From positions 1-36,385 of the forward strand of contig JBHOQX010000081.1 of NCBI GenBank assembly GCA_042408595.1: 36,385 nucleotides of DNA. The letters run 5' to 3'. Shown in pieces: positions 7,061-14,772 of the stretch. Both the position numbers and the translations under genes were made by a program. The DNA is from JBHOQX01 sp042408595 (lineage in GTDB: Bacteria > Chloroflexota > Chloroflexia > Chloroflexales > Roseiflexaceae). The notes under the pieces were generated by a model that did not search any database, had not been told where the DNA came from, and saw only the letters and a list, made by a program, of their open reading frames with translations. Every line of letters starts with the position of its first letter. The stretch's first letter is position 1.

Positions 7061-7540
7061 ATGGCGACGGGTGCAAACGAGGTGAAGAGCAAGGTCAACG
7101 AGGCCAAGAACGGCGCGCACGAGGCGGTCGACGAGGTCGCGGTCGCGGTCAACCAGGCGGTGGAGAGAACCGACGCGGCGACCAACGCGGTCGTCGAGGG
7201 CCTGCGGCGTCTGCTGCTGGCCAGCATCGGCGCGGTGGCGATCACCGCCGATGAGGTCGAGAGCTTCGTTCGCAAGCTGGTGGAGCGCGGCGAACTGGCG
7301 CAGAAGGACGGCGAGAAGCTTGTGAACGAGTTGACCGCGCGGTTCCAGCGCGGCCGGAACCAGATCAAGGCCGAGGCCGAAGGTGTAAAGACCGAGGCGA
7401 GCGCCAAGGTCGAGGGCGGCGTCGAGAGCCTGCTGAACCGGCTGAACATCCCGTCGAAGCGCGATATCGACGAGCTGAGCGCCAAGATCGCCCAACTCAC
7501 CGCGCGGGTCGAGGAGCTGCGCAAGGCGCAGGCGAAGTAG
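7061..7540 (+). CDS. Phasin-like (polyhydroxyalkanoate granule-associated family) protein
   Basis: 159 residues, almost entirely charged amphipathic helix. The central stretch LRRLLLASIGAVAITADEVE followed by FVRKLVERGELAQKDGEKLV matches the pattern of PhaF/PhaI-type phasins. Residues about 115-157 form a coiled coil (heptads in SKRDIDELSAKIAQLTARVEELRK). GGAGGAGG precedes the ATG. Phasins coat PHA granules, but the fold also occurs in stress and membrane-associated proteins, and no PHA synthase lies in this window. It sits behind a strong promoter with a palindromic operator, so it is probably highly expressed when derepressed. It converges on the glycosyltransferase gene with 16 bp between. 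Confidence 0.8.
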   Translation: MATGANEVKSKVNEAKNGAHEAVDEVAVAVNQAVERTDAATNAVVEGLRRLLLASIGAVAITADEVESFVRKLVERGELAQKDGEKLVNELTARFQRGRNQIKAEAEGVKTEASAKVEGGVESLLNRLNIPSKRDIDELSAKIAQLTARVEELRKAQAK

Positions 7541-7556
7541 CGCGCCCGCGACCGGC

Positions 7557-9200
7557 TCAGTCCGTGTGCGACGGCGGACGACGGAGGGCAGACCAGCGCC
7601 CGCGCCGTCGTCCGCCGTCGCTGCGTTGCGGCAGGGCCGGCGCCTCGCCCCAACTGAACACCAACAGCGGCGGGCCATAGATCAGCGCCGTGAGCAGCAT
7701 GTTCCACGCGGCGCTCTCGCTGCCCCAGCCCAGCAGCGGCAGCAGGAAGCTGCCTGCAAGATAGCTGAGCAGCGCGGTGGCGCAGAAGACGGTCACCCCC
7801 AGCGCGGCGCGCGCCCGCCACGACTGCACAGCGATCAGCGCGACCGCCCACACCAGGTACCATGGCTGGAACCACGGGTTGCAGATGAACAGAAACCACA
7901 GCAGCAGCCAGAGCAGAGACCTTGCTATGTCGCCTGGGGCCTGCCACGCTCGCCACGTTGCCCAGGCGATACCGGCCAGCAGCAGCCCTAACCCCAGCAG
8001 TGCCACCACCGTCCCCGCGTTTTCCTTGGGCATCGAGGCTGTCAGGGTTGCCTGCAGCGCCGCCAGCCACGAAGCGTAGAACAGCCCGCGCCGGTCGCCG
8101 AAGTTCTGCAGCGTTCCCCACCCGGCCCAGAACGGCGCGTAGGCCAGCACCACCAGCCCGCCGCAGGCCAGCGCCCCGAGCGCCACAAGCCGCAGCCGCG
8201 CCCGCCAACTGGGCAGCCGCCGCAGCTCCGCCGCCAGCAGCACCGGCCCGAAGCACAGCGCCAGGTACTTGATCAGCCCGCCCAGCGTGAGCATCACAGG
8301 CGCCAGCAGCCAGGCGCCAGGTACGCGTCCGCTCTCCTTCGACGCCTGTCCGCTGGCGTCTACCTGCTGGCTTCTGGCTGCGGCCTCCCACGCAAACAAC
8401 CATATCGCCATGACGATCAGCAGCGCCATCCAGGCGTCGTTATGACCGGCCCCGGCCGTCTCCCATAGCACCAGCGGGTTCCACAGCCACAGGTACGTGC
8501 CGAGCGCCTGCTGCTCCGGCGCGATTCGCCCGAGCGCGCCCCAGATCGCCGCGCCGCACAGCAGGAAGCCGAGCGCCGCCAGCAGCTTGTAGCCGACGAG
8601 CAGGCGCCCGAGCGCCTCCAACGCGGGCGTACCGCCGCCTGGCACGTCCGGCGGGAAGGACAGGCCGGGGCTCTGCCCGGCCAACCGTGCCGTCAGCCAG
8701 CTCATCCCTTCCCACAGTGGGCCATAGGCTGTCACCGCACGCCGCCAGGCGACATACCAGAACAGCGGGTCGCTCTGAAACTCCATCGGCACGCGCACGA
8801 ACGTATTCACCTGGTAGTGTGCCAGCATGCGCCCGCGAAAGGCGTAGTCGAACAGGTCGATCGAGGTGATCGGATAAACCAGGATCAGGATGGCGACGAA
8901 GGCCGCTGGGAAGCCGGCCAGCACCAGCCAGCCACCTCGGCGCTGCCCTGGCGGCGCCATTCCTGCGGCGCGCAGCCAGGCCGCGCCCAGGCCATAGGCG
9001 GCGAAGAGGAGCGCGATCGCGGCGGCCAGCCCCGCGCCAGCCAGCGGGCGTGCGCCGGTCAACGTGTCGAGATTGGTGATCGGATTACGGTAGAGCGGCG
9101 AGAGCGGAAAGGCGGCAAGAGCCCCGGCGAAGACGGCGGCCATTGCCCCGCCGAGCAGCGCCATCCCGCCCCAGCCCTGGATCGTCCGGCGGCTTACCAT
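7557..9200 (-). CDS. GT-C type membrane glycosyltransferase (DUF2029/MptB-like)
   Basis: 547 residues with about 12 hydrophobic segments. The acidic motif of GT-C enzymes is in the first large outer loop (PITSIDLFDYAFRGRMLAHY, residues 110-129, with D115 and D118). Other family-like parts are the TYLWLWNPLVLWE and NPWFQPWYLVWA stretches. Such enzymes transfer mannose or another sugar from a polyprenyl-phosphate donor on the outer face of the membrane, to lipid glycans or polysaccharide. The acceptor is unknown. The start overlaps the stop of the upstream radical SAM gene by 7 nt (ATGGTAA), indicating translational coupling. A hydrophilic loop at about 8300-8385 (RSQQVDASGQASKESGR) looks like an in-frame insertion. 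The tail is Arg-rich. Confidence 0.82.
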   Translation of the reverse strand: MVSRRTIQGWGGMALLGGAMAAVFAGALAAFPLSPLYRNPITNLDTLTGARPLAGAGLAAAIALLFAAYGLGAAWLRAAGMAPPGQRRGGWLVLAGFPAAFVAILILVYPITSIDLFDYAFRGRMLAHYQVNTFVRVPMEFQSDPLFWYVAWRRAVTAYGPLWEGMSWLTARLAGQSPGLSFPPDVPGGGTPALEALGRLLVGYKLLAALGFLLCGAAIWGALGRIAPEQQALGTYLWLWNPLVLWETAGAGHNDAWMALLIVMAIWLFAWEAAARSQQVDASGQASKESGRVPGAWLLAPVMLTLGGLIKYLALCFGPVLLAAELRRLPSWRARLRLVALGALACGGLVVLAYAPFWAGWGTLQNFGDRRGLFYASWLAALQATLTASMPKENAGTVVALLGLGLLLAGIAWATWRAWQAPGDIARSLLWLLLWFLFICNPWFQPWYLVWAVALIAVQSWRARAALGVTVFCATALLSYLAGSFLLPLLGWGSESAAWNMLLTALIYGPPLLVFSWGEAPALPQRSDGGRRRGRWSALRRPPSHTD

Positions 9201-10378
9201 AGCGTCAACTGCTCGGCGATCGGGCCGCGCCGGGCGTAGTGCCGGGCGCGGGCCGCGGCGTCCCGCCCGAAGAACCTGCCGTCGAGCGTCACGAAATCAC
9301 CGGCGCGGCGCGCCGCCCCGCCGAGCGCTGCGAGGTGCTCCGGAGCCCGGAAGCGGTGCTCGCGCCGCAGCCGCAGGATGCGCCGCACACTCACCGGCCC
9401 CAGCCCCGGCACGCGCAGCAGCAGCGCCTCGTCGGCGGTGTTCAGCTCCACCGGGAAGTGCTCCGGGTGGGCCAGCGCCCAGGCCAGCTTCGGGTCGTGG
9501 TGCAGCGGCAGGTCGCCCGCGTCGTCGAATGGCAGTTCGGCAGGGGCGAAATCGTAGAAGCGCACCAGCCAGTCCGCCTCTTTCAGCCGCTGCTCGCGCA
9601 CAAACGGTGTTGGCGGCCGGTCTGCGAGCGGCGTGCCCGGTGCAGGGCGGAAGGCGCCGAAGTAGACCCGGCGCAGCTCCAGCTCGCGGTACAGCCAGGC
9701 CGCTGTGGCGAGCAGCTCGCGGTCGCTCTCACCGGACGCCCCAACCACGAACTGCGTCGCCAGGCCGGCGGGCAGCCTGCCGGCGCGTTGCCAGGCGCGC
9801 GCCTGCGCCAGCGGGCCGATCAGGTCGCGCGCCCAGTCGCGCTCCGGCGAGATGCGCGCCAGCCGCGCCGCCGATGGCGCTTCCAGGTTGATGCTCAGCC
9901 GGTCGGCAAGCTGCGCGGCGCGCGCGATCTCGGTATCCGACGCGCCGGGCAAGAGCTTCAGGTGGATGTAGCCGCGGTAGTCGTGCCGCCGCCGCAGGTG
10001 CTCGACGCCGTCGATCATCCGCCCGTTGGCCGCCTGCACGTCCCCGGCGACGCCGCTGGAGAGGAACAGCCCCTGCGCCGCGCCGCTCCCGGCGCGCGGC
10101 AGGAAGAGCTTCGCCAGTTCGTCGGGCGTCAGGTCGGCGCGCGGCGTATCGTTGCCCGCGCGCAGCGGGCAGTACGGGCAGTTCCAGGCGCACTGGTTGC
10201 TCATCAGCACCCGGAACAGCGGCAGGGCGCGCCCGCCCGGCCCGCTCTCCGCGGCGATGCCCTGCTCGCCCCCGGCGGCGCGGCGCGGCGTGTAGGAGCG
10301 CCCGCCGGTGCTGAAGCGCTCGCAGGCGTCGAACCGGGCGGCCGGCGCGAGAATATCGAGCTTCCGGTCGAGATCCAT
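9194..10378 (-). CDS. Radical SAM protein with helix-hairpin-helix (putative DNA modification/repair)
   Basis: 394 residues. The [4Fe-4S]/SAM motif CAWNCPYC (C63, C67, C70) is intact. A helix-hairpin-helix DNA-binding motif lies near the C-terminus (LNTADEALLLRVPGLGPVSVRRIL, 312-335). This combination defines a family annotated as putative DNA modification/repair radical SAM proteins, which is normally encoded beside a uracil-DNA-glycosylase-like partner. No such partner is in this window. Instead the downstream gene, overlapping by 7 nt, is a membrane glycosyltransferase. It diverges from the UbiB-family gene. Reaction and substrate are not known. Confidence 0.85.
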   Translation of the reverse strand: MDLDRKLDILAPAARFDACERFSTGGRSYTPRRAAGGEQGIAAESGPGGRALPLFRVLMSNQCAWNCPYCPLRAGNDTPRADLTPDELAKLFLPRAGSGAAQGLFLSSGVAGDVQAANGRMIDGVEHLRRRHDYRGYIHLKLLPGASDTEIARAAQLADRLSINLEAPSAARLARISPERDWARDLIGPLAQARAWQRAGRLPAGLATQFVVGASGESDRELLATAAWLYRELELRRVYFGAFRPAPGTPLADRPPTPFVREQRLKEADWLVRFYDFAPAELPFDDAGDLPLHHDPKLAWALAHPEHFPVELNTADEALLLRVPGLGPVSVRRILRLRREHRFRAPEHLAALGGAARRAGDFVTLDGRFFGRDAAARARHYARRGPIAEQLTLW

Positions 10379-10407
10379 GCGTGTTCATCGGCAGCAAAGG
10401 ACGATTG

Positions 10408-10422
10408 GTGTATTATACCATT
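10408..10422. promoter_or_regulatory. AT-rich near-palindrome between the divergent radical SAM and UbiB genes
   Basis: The sequence around GTATTATACC reads TATAAT on the minus strand (10412-10417) and TATTATACC on the plus strand, so it can serve as a -10 in both directions. No good -35 is visible on either side. Confidence 0.4.
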
Positions 10423-10476
10423 CCCGGTGCAGGCCACCGGCTGATAGAAGGCGTCTGTCCTGCGCCGAAGGACGCG

Positions 10477-12150
10477 ATGCTCCCACTTGTGCGCCAAGCC
10501 CGCTACCTGGGCCGCTACCGCGAGATCGCGCTGGTGCTGAGCCGCCACGGCTTCGGCTTCCTGGTCGAGCAGACCGGGCTGGCCGGGGCGTTGTCGCTGC
10601 CGCGCCGCGCGCTGCGCCGCCCCGCCCCGGACCGGCTCACCGGCCCGGAACATCTGCGCCTGGCGCTCACCGAGCTGGGGCCGACATTCGTCAAACTCGG
10701 CCAGGTGCTCAGCACCCGCCCCGACCTGCTGCCGGCGGACTATGTCGCCGAGTTGAACAAGCTGCAAGACACCGTGCCGCCCTTCGCCTACGAGGCCGCC
10801 GCCGCGATCATCGCCCAGGAGTTGGGCAGGCCGGTGGAGGCGCTCTTCGCCGCCTTCTGCCGCGAACCGCTGGCTGCCGCCTCGCTCGGGCAGGTGCATG
10901 CCGCCACGCTGCCGGGCGGCGCGCAGGTGGTCGTCAAGGTGCAGCGGCCCGACATCCAGCGCACGATCAGCCTGGACCTGGCGATCATCGCCGAGTTGGC
11001 GGCGCTGGCGCAGGAACGGCTGGAGATCGCCCAGCGCTACGACCTGAATGAGCTGGCCTGGGAGTTCGACGCTACGCTGCGCGGCGAGCTGGACTACCGC
11101 CGCGAGGGGCGCAACGCCGAGCGCTTCCGCCGCAATTTCGCCGACAGCCAGATCGTCCACATCCCGACCGTCCACTGGGACTACACCGGCGCCCGCGTGC
11201 TCACCAGCGAGCGGCTGTTCGGCGTCAAGATCAACGATATCGCCGGGCTCGAAGCCGCGGGGCTGGACCGCCGGCGCGTGGCACGTCACAGCACCGAGCT
11301 GATCCTGCATGAAATCTTCCGCGACGGTTTCTTTCACGCTGATCCGCACCCCGGCAACTTTTTCGTGTTGCCCGGCGATGTTATCGGCGCGGTCGATTTC
11401 GGCCAGGTCGTCGCGCTCGACCGCGACACCACCGACGACATGATGCGGCTGCTCGGCGCGCTCACCCGCAACGACCCGGACGGCGCACTGCGAGCGCTGC
11501 GGGCGCTCGGCTGCCTCTCCGACCGCGACCTGACGCCCGCGCTGCGGCGCGACATGGCGCGCTTTCTGGATAACTTCGTGGACCGCTCGCTGGCAGAGAT
11601 CTCGGCCCGCGAGATGATCGACAGCCTGGTGGCGTTGGTGCAACGCCACAAACTACGGATGCCCGCCCCGCTGGCCCAGTTGCTCAAGGCGATTGTGATG
11701 ATGGAAGGGATCGGCATCCAGCTCGATCCGCAGCTCGACATCTTCGCCATCGCTCGGCCGTACGCCACGGAGGCGCTGGCCGGGCAATACTCGCCCGAAG
11801 CGCTGGCGCGGCGCGGGCTGGAGCAGGCGCGCGAGTGGGGCGAGATCGGCGCGGCGCTTCCCCAGCGGCTGAACACCGTGCTGCGCAAGCTGGAGGACGG
11901 CGACCTGCGAGTGCAGACGCGCGACCTGGAGACGAAGCGGCTGGCGCAGGCCATTGGCGTGGCGAGCTCGCGAGTGGCGCTGGCCCTGGCGACGCTGGCG
12001 TACCTGCTGGTGCTCGGCCTGCTGGCGGTGGCCTACGCGCTTGGCTGGCGCGGCCCGGCGCCGCTGGCGCTGATCGTGCTCGCCGCCCTGTCCGCGCTGG
12101 TCAGCAGCGCCGTGCTGACCTTCAGCATCCTGTTCCGCGGGCGCGACTGA
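10477..12150 (+). CDS. UbiB/ABC1 (AarF) family atypical kinase
   Basis: 557 residues. Family signatures are present: KxGQ at 73-76 (TFVKLGQVLSTRPDLLP), the Ala-rich loop AAASLGQVH (133-141) replacing the Gly-rich loop, the kinase Lys K154, DPHPGN (289-294) and the metal-binding DFG (307-309). Two hydrophobic helices at about 502-550 anchor the C-terminus in the membrane. UbiB proteins are ATPases that assist isoprenoid quinone biosynthesis and distribution. In Chloroflexota the quinone is usually menaquinone, so that role is inferred. The start chosen is the ATG at 10477, preceded by GAAGGA. The frame opens upstream at 10381, but the extra residues lack family similarity and run into the divergent promoter. 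Confidence 0.92.
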   Translation: MLPLVRQARYLGRYREIALVLSRHGFGFLVEQTGLAGALSLPRRALRRPAPDRLTGPEHLRLALTELGPTFVKLGQVLSTRPDLLPADYVAELNKLQDTVPPFAYEAAAAIIAQELGRPVEALFAAFCREPLAAASLGQVHAATLPGGAQVVVKVQRPDIQRTISLDLAIIAELAALAQERLEIAQRYDLNELAWEFDATLRGELDYRREGRNAERFRRNFADSQIVHIPTVHWDYTGARVLTSERLFGVKINDIAGLEAAGLDRRRVARHSTELILHEIFRDGFFHADPHPGNFFVLPGDVIGAVDFGQVVALDRDTTDDMMRLLGALTRNDPDGALRALRALGCLSDRDLTPALRRDMARFLDNFVDRSLAEISAREMIDSLVALVQRHKLRMPAPLAQLLKAIVMMEGIGIQLDPQLDIFAIARPYATEALAGQYSPEALARRGLEQAREWGEIGAALPQRLNTVLRKLEDGDLRVQTRDLETKRLAQAIGVASSRVALALATLAYLLVLGLLAVAYALGWRGPAPLALIVLAALSALVSSAVLTFSILFRGRD

Positions 12151-12197
12151 ACGGTGGGCGCGGCGCACGTTGCTCGCAGCGGCCTGGGAGGTGGTGC

Positions 12198-12710
12198 CTA
12201 TCGGTGCGCCCGCTCCCCGGCGGAACGTTGCGCCCGCTGCAACAGCGCCGGGTAGCGCTGCTCCAACTGCTGGGCTGTCTGAACTTCCTGCGCGAGGTTC
12301 GCGCGCAGCAACGCCGCCAGGTCGGGGCGGCGCAGCGCTTCCGCGCCGGCGATCAGCGTGGTGTAGCTGGCGATCTCGTAGTGTTCCACTTTCAAACCGG
12401 CCGTGGCGATCGCGAGGTCGCGCAGCGCTGCCGAACCGGTCTCCCCGGTGCGCTTCTGCCCGACGGCCACCAGCCCGGCGGCGGCGTCGCAGCGCACCCG
12501 CTGGAGCGTCTGGGCGAGCGCGGCGAACACCCGGTCGAGAATCTGAAGCTGCTCCTCAGTCTGCACGATATGGTTGCGCAGCACCTGTTGCAACGGCTCG
12601 TCGCTGGCCTGCTGGAACATCTCGTGATGCGCCGCCAGAAAGCGATATTCGGCGTCGTAGACCCCGCCAAGGTCGTGGATGAACTGTTGGTCCAGATTCG
12701 AGATGACCAT
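12198..12710 (-). CDS. DUF892/YciE-type ferritin-like protein
   Basis: 170-residue all-helical protein with the spacing of a four-helix ferritin-like bundle. Candidate metal ligands are E21 (YDAEYRF), E52/E53 (HIVQTEEQL), E109 with H110 (GLKVEHYEIASY) and E142 (NLAQEVQTA). The start chosen is the ATG at 12710, with GGAGGAGG upstream. The frame extends to 12788 but that extension reads as non-coding. Members are often stress-induced, and the biochemical role is uncertain. It converges on the UbiB gene with 47 bp between. Confidence 0.85.
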   Translation of the reverse strand: MVISNLDQQFIHDLGGVYDAEYRFLAAHHEMFQQASDEPLQQVLRNHIVQTEEQLQILDRVFAALAQTLQRVRCDAAAGLVAVGQKRTGETGSAALRDLAIATAGLKVEHYEIASYTTLIAGAEALRRPDLAALLRANLAQEVQTAQQLEQRYPALLQRAQRSAGERAHR

Positions 12711-12821
12711 CGCCCCCTCCTCCCTTGCTTCCGAGGCAGCATAGCAAGCCGCGTTCCGGGGACAGCCGGGGCGGATGGTGGCGGGCACGCGGGTGTGGCT
12801 CGGTCGCGCAGAGTCGCAGCG

Positions 12822-13631
12822 CTACGCTGTGTCGCCGCCCTGCATCGCGCGGCGCAGCGCCGCGGCGAGCGGGCTCTCTTCCGCGTCGGCGTCGCCGGGC
12901 GCATCGGTGGAGTAGGCGAAGCGCGGCGGCTCCTCCGGCCCGGCGTCCTCCGGCTCGCCGGGATCCGCCTCGGCCTCGCCGTCCGCATCCCAATCGAGAT
13001 GCAGGTTCTCGGCCCCGGCCAGCGCGATGATATCCCCGACGGTGAAGCGTAGCAGCCCAACGACCTCCGGGTCGCCGGGCAGGTCGTCGAGCGAAGGGAC
13101 CAGGCGGATATGGGGCAGGGGCGCGAGCACCTCATCGAGGGTCGGCGGCGGGATGGGCGGCGTGTCCGGTCCGGCCATCAGCGCATCGCGCTCGGCGGCG
13201 GTGGGGATGCCGGTATCCACCAGCAGGATGGTCACAAAGACCCGCGCGAAGAGTTGGCCGAGGATCGCCCGGGTGTCGCGCAATTGCTGCGAGGCGCGGC
13301 GCAGACTGGCGGCCTTCTGGCTGGCCTTGATCTCGAAGACGTGGATGGTCTTCGGGTCCGGCAGGACGACCGCGTCGAGCTCGCGATACTTGCGCACGGC
13401 CGATCGACCGCGGTGCTCGAGGTACTCGACGATCCGCCGCTCGGAGAGGGTATAGCGCTGCGCCAGCCAGCCGCGCAGCGCGGCCTCCGCTTCGCCACCG
13501 AACAGGTCGCGGGCGCGCGGCGGGCGAATGGCGCGCTGGTTCTCTTTGCCCAGCATGATCTGGGCGAGAAAGGCGCGGTACTGTTTGTCGCTGGCGTCGA
13601 TCAGGCGCGGCCGCGAGAAGCGTGGCGTCAT
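12822..13631 (-). CDS. Unknown protein with PD-(D/E)XK nuclease-like core
   Basis: 269 residues. The middle carries the spacing of a restriction-endonuclease-like active site: E84-x-D86 (KYRELDAVVLPD), then E100-I-K102 (IHVFEIKASQK), then a helix with Q115/Q116 (RRASQQLRDTRAIL) as in motif IV of many such nucleases. The N-terminus is basic (MTPRFSRPRLIDASDKQYRA). The C-terminal 60 residues are acidic and low in complexity (DWDADGEAEADPGEPEDAGP), possibly a flexible tail. The start chosen is the ATG at 13631, with a moderate GGAG site. A minus-strand TACAAT is the only promoter element seen. No methylase or other restriction component is nearby. Confidence 0.72.
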   Translation of the reverse strand: MTPRFSRPRLIDASDKQYRAFLAQIMLGKENQRAIRPPRARDLFGGEAEAALRGWLAQRYTLSERRIVEYLEHRGRSAVRKYRELDAVVLPDPKTIHVFEIKASQKAASLRRASQQLRDTRAILGQLFARVFVTILLVDTGIPTAAERDALMAGPDTPPIPPPTLDEVLAPLPHIRLVPSLDDLPGDPEVVGLLRFTVGDIIALAGAENLHLDWDADGEAEADPGEPEDAGPEEPPRFAYSTDAPGDADAEESPLAAALRRAMQGGDTA

Positions 13632-13734
13632 GGCATGCTCCGCTGAACGGTGGGCCTGACGCCTATTGTACCAGGGAGAGGCGCGCAGCGAGATGAGAGA
13701 ATCGGGGCGAGCGCAGCCCATGCGCTCAGCAGCG

Positions 13735-13852
13735 GCCTGAGATGGGGAGGTTTGGCGGGCGCGGCGCTTCACGATTCGTGAGGTCCGTCGCGCGGGCGCC
13801 TGAGCTCCCGTCAGAAGCGTGTCAGACAGCCTCTCACCAGCCTCTCACCTCC
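13735..13852. repeat. Dispersed repeat element with both ends visible
   Basis: The left end reads CCTGAGATGGGGAGGTTTGGCGGGC, cited here as CTGAGATGGGGAGG then TTTGGCGGGC. The right end is TCAGACAGCCTCTCA (13822-13836), followed by a further CCTCTCAC. The two ends correspond to the repeat fragments seen singly at 3847, 15989, 22197 and 28089. A 6-bp palindrome TCACGA-T-TCGTGA (13769-13781) lies inside. No gene is present. The length (about 110 bp) and inverted ends are MITE-like, but target duplications were not found. Confidence 0.5.
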
Positions 13853-13958
13853 AACGCTCCAGCCTTTCCTGGTGCATCGTCAAGGGACCTTTTTGGGCCT
13901 GGGCACAGCAATAACAGCACCAGAACCGCTGAACCCTGCCCCCTGCCCTGGAAGCGCC

Positions 13959-14498
13959 CTAGCTGCCCCGCACGAGCTGCGCCCGCTCCTCCGGGGTGAT
14001 CGGCTTGAACTCGTTGTCGCGGTTGAGATAGACGATCTCTTCGTTTTTAACCGACACGATCAGGTCCTTCGCGCCATCACGGTTCAGATCCTCCAGCCGC
14101 AGCCGCACCGGCGTTTTGTCCTCGCCCGCGCCGAACAGGTACGGCCCGATCAGCGTGCGGATTTTGCTGGCGTCGCCGCCCGGAATCTCGATAACCAGCA
14201 CCTGGCGGTTCAGGTTCATGGCGATCAGGTGGGTGGGCGTCCCCTCACCGTCATCATGGCCGACCACTGCGTCGAGTTGAACGGTGCGGGTCGAGCCGTA
14301 GCGCAGGTCGTCCACGCGCTCGCCGACCCAGGAGATGGCCCGGCCCATAATCGCGTAGATGGCGACCAGTGCGAGTAGCGTGACGATCAAATACGCGACG
14401 GTATGCAGACTGATCGGTGGGACCGCGAGAGGCGGCCCTTTCCGTGCGGCCGGGCTACGGGCAGCGGACCGGTTGATCTCCTGACTGCGTACTGCCAC
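13959..14498 (-). CDS. Membrane-anchored protein with an EF/FG-GAP-like calcium loop, unknown function
   Basis: 179 residues. A single transmembrane helix lies at about 30-52 (HTVAYLIVTLLALVAIYAIMG), followed by a beta-rich domain and the loop DLNRDGAKDLIV, a DxNxDGxxD calcium-binding pattern as in FG-GAP/VCBS repeats or EF-hand-like loops. The start is GTG at 14498, with AGGAGG 6 nt upstream. An ATG at 14516 in frame lies 5' of that ribosome site and is unlikely to be used. Its promoter contains two LexA-like palindromes, so it may be damage-inducible, which is inference. Function not recognised. Confidence 0.72.
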   Translation of the reverse strand: MAVRSQEINRSAARSPAARKGPPLAVPPISLHTVAYLIVTLLALVAIYAIMGRAISWVGERVDDLRYGSTRTVQLDAVVGHDDGEGTPTHLIAMNLNRQVLVIEIPGGDASKIRTLIGPYLFGAGEDKTPVRLRLEDLNRDGAKDLIVSVKNEEIVYLNRDNEFKPITPEERAQLVRGS

Positions 14499-14580
14499 TG
14501 GGTGCCTCCTGTCCAATCACAGGGCGTTCTTCTCCAGAGCATTGATATCACCCGATGGTCGCCGCTCGTCCCTGGTTATT

Positions 14581-14640
14581 GAACACATGTTCTGTTTGAT
14601 CGGGTAAGGGTAGTATATCAGAACATGTGTTCGAAGTCAA
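14581..14640 (-). promoter_or_regulatory. Promoter with paired LexA-like palindromes
   Basis: Minus strand: TTGACT (14635-14640), a 17-bp spacer, and TATACT (14612-14617). GAACATGTGTTC (14621-14632) fills the spacer and GAACACATGTTC (14581-14592) lies just after the -10. The two boxes are inverted copies sharing 15 of 16 bp (TYGAACACATGTTCTG). GAAC-N4-GTTC is the LexA operator type of Gram-positive bacteria, and some Chloroflexota use similar boxes. Another repressor of the same half-site type is possible. The target is the membrane-anchored gene starting at 14498. Confidence 0.7.
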
Positions 14641-14772
14641 GAGTCAAATTGGAGGCTACGGCGGGCCAGGAGGCGCAACGGCTCCGCCCTCCGGAAACAT
14701 CTTTCTGTTCTGCATCAGCGGGGGGCAGGCGCTGCTGGGTGTGTGGGGCGGGGCGAGGGGCGCGCCCGGCGG
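14641..14772. other. Short intergenic stretch without recognised gene
   Basis: It lies between the LexA-like promoter and the 3' end of opcA. No start with ribosome site, no strong hairpin and no repeat copy were identified. Confidence 0.4.

Noticed and set aside
10204..11649. 481-codon minus-strand frame opposite UbiB
   Set aside because: Antisense shadow. UbiB motifs are intact on the plus strand.
14499..14516. ATG at 14516 as start of the membrane-anchored protein
   Set aside because: The only good ribosome site (AGGAGG) lies downstream of this ATG and is correctly spaced for the GTG at 14498.
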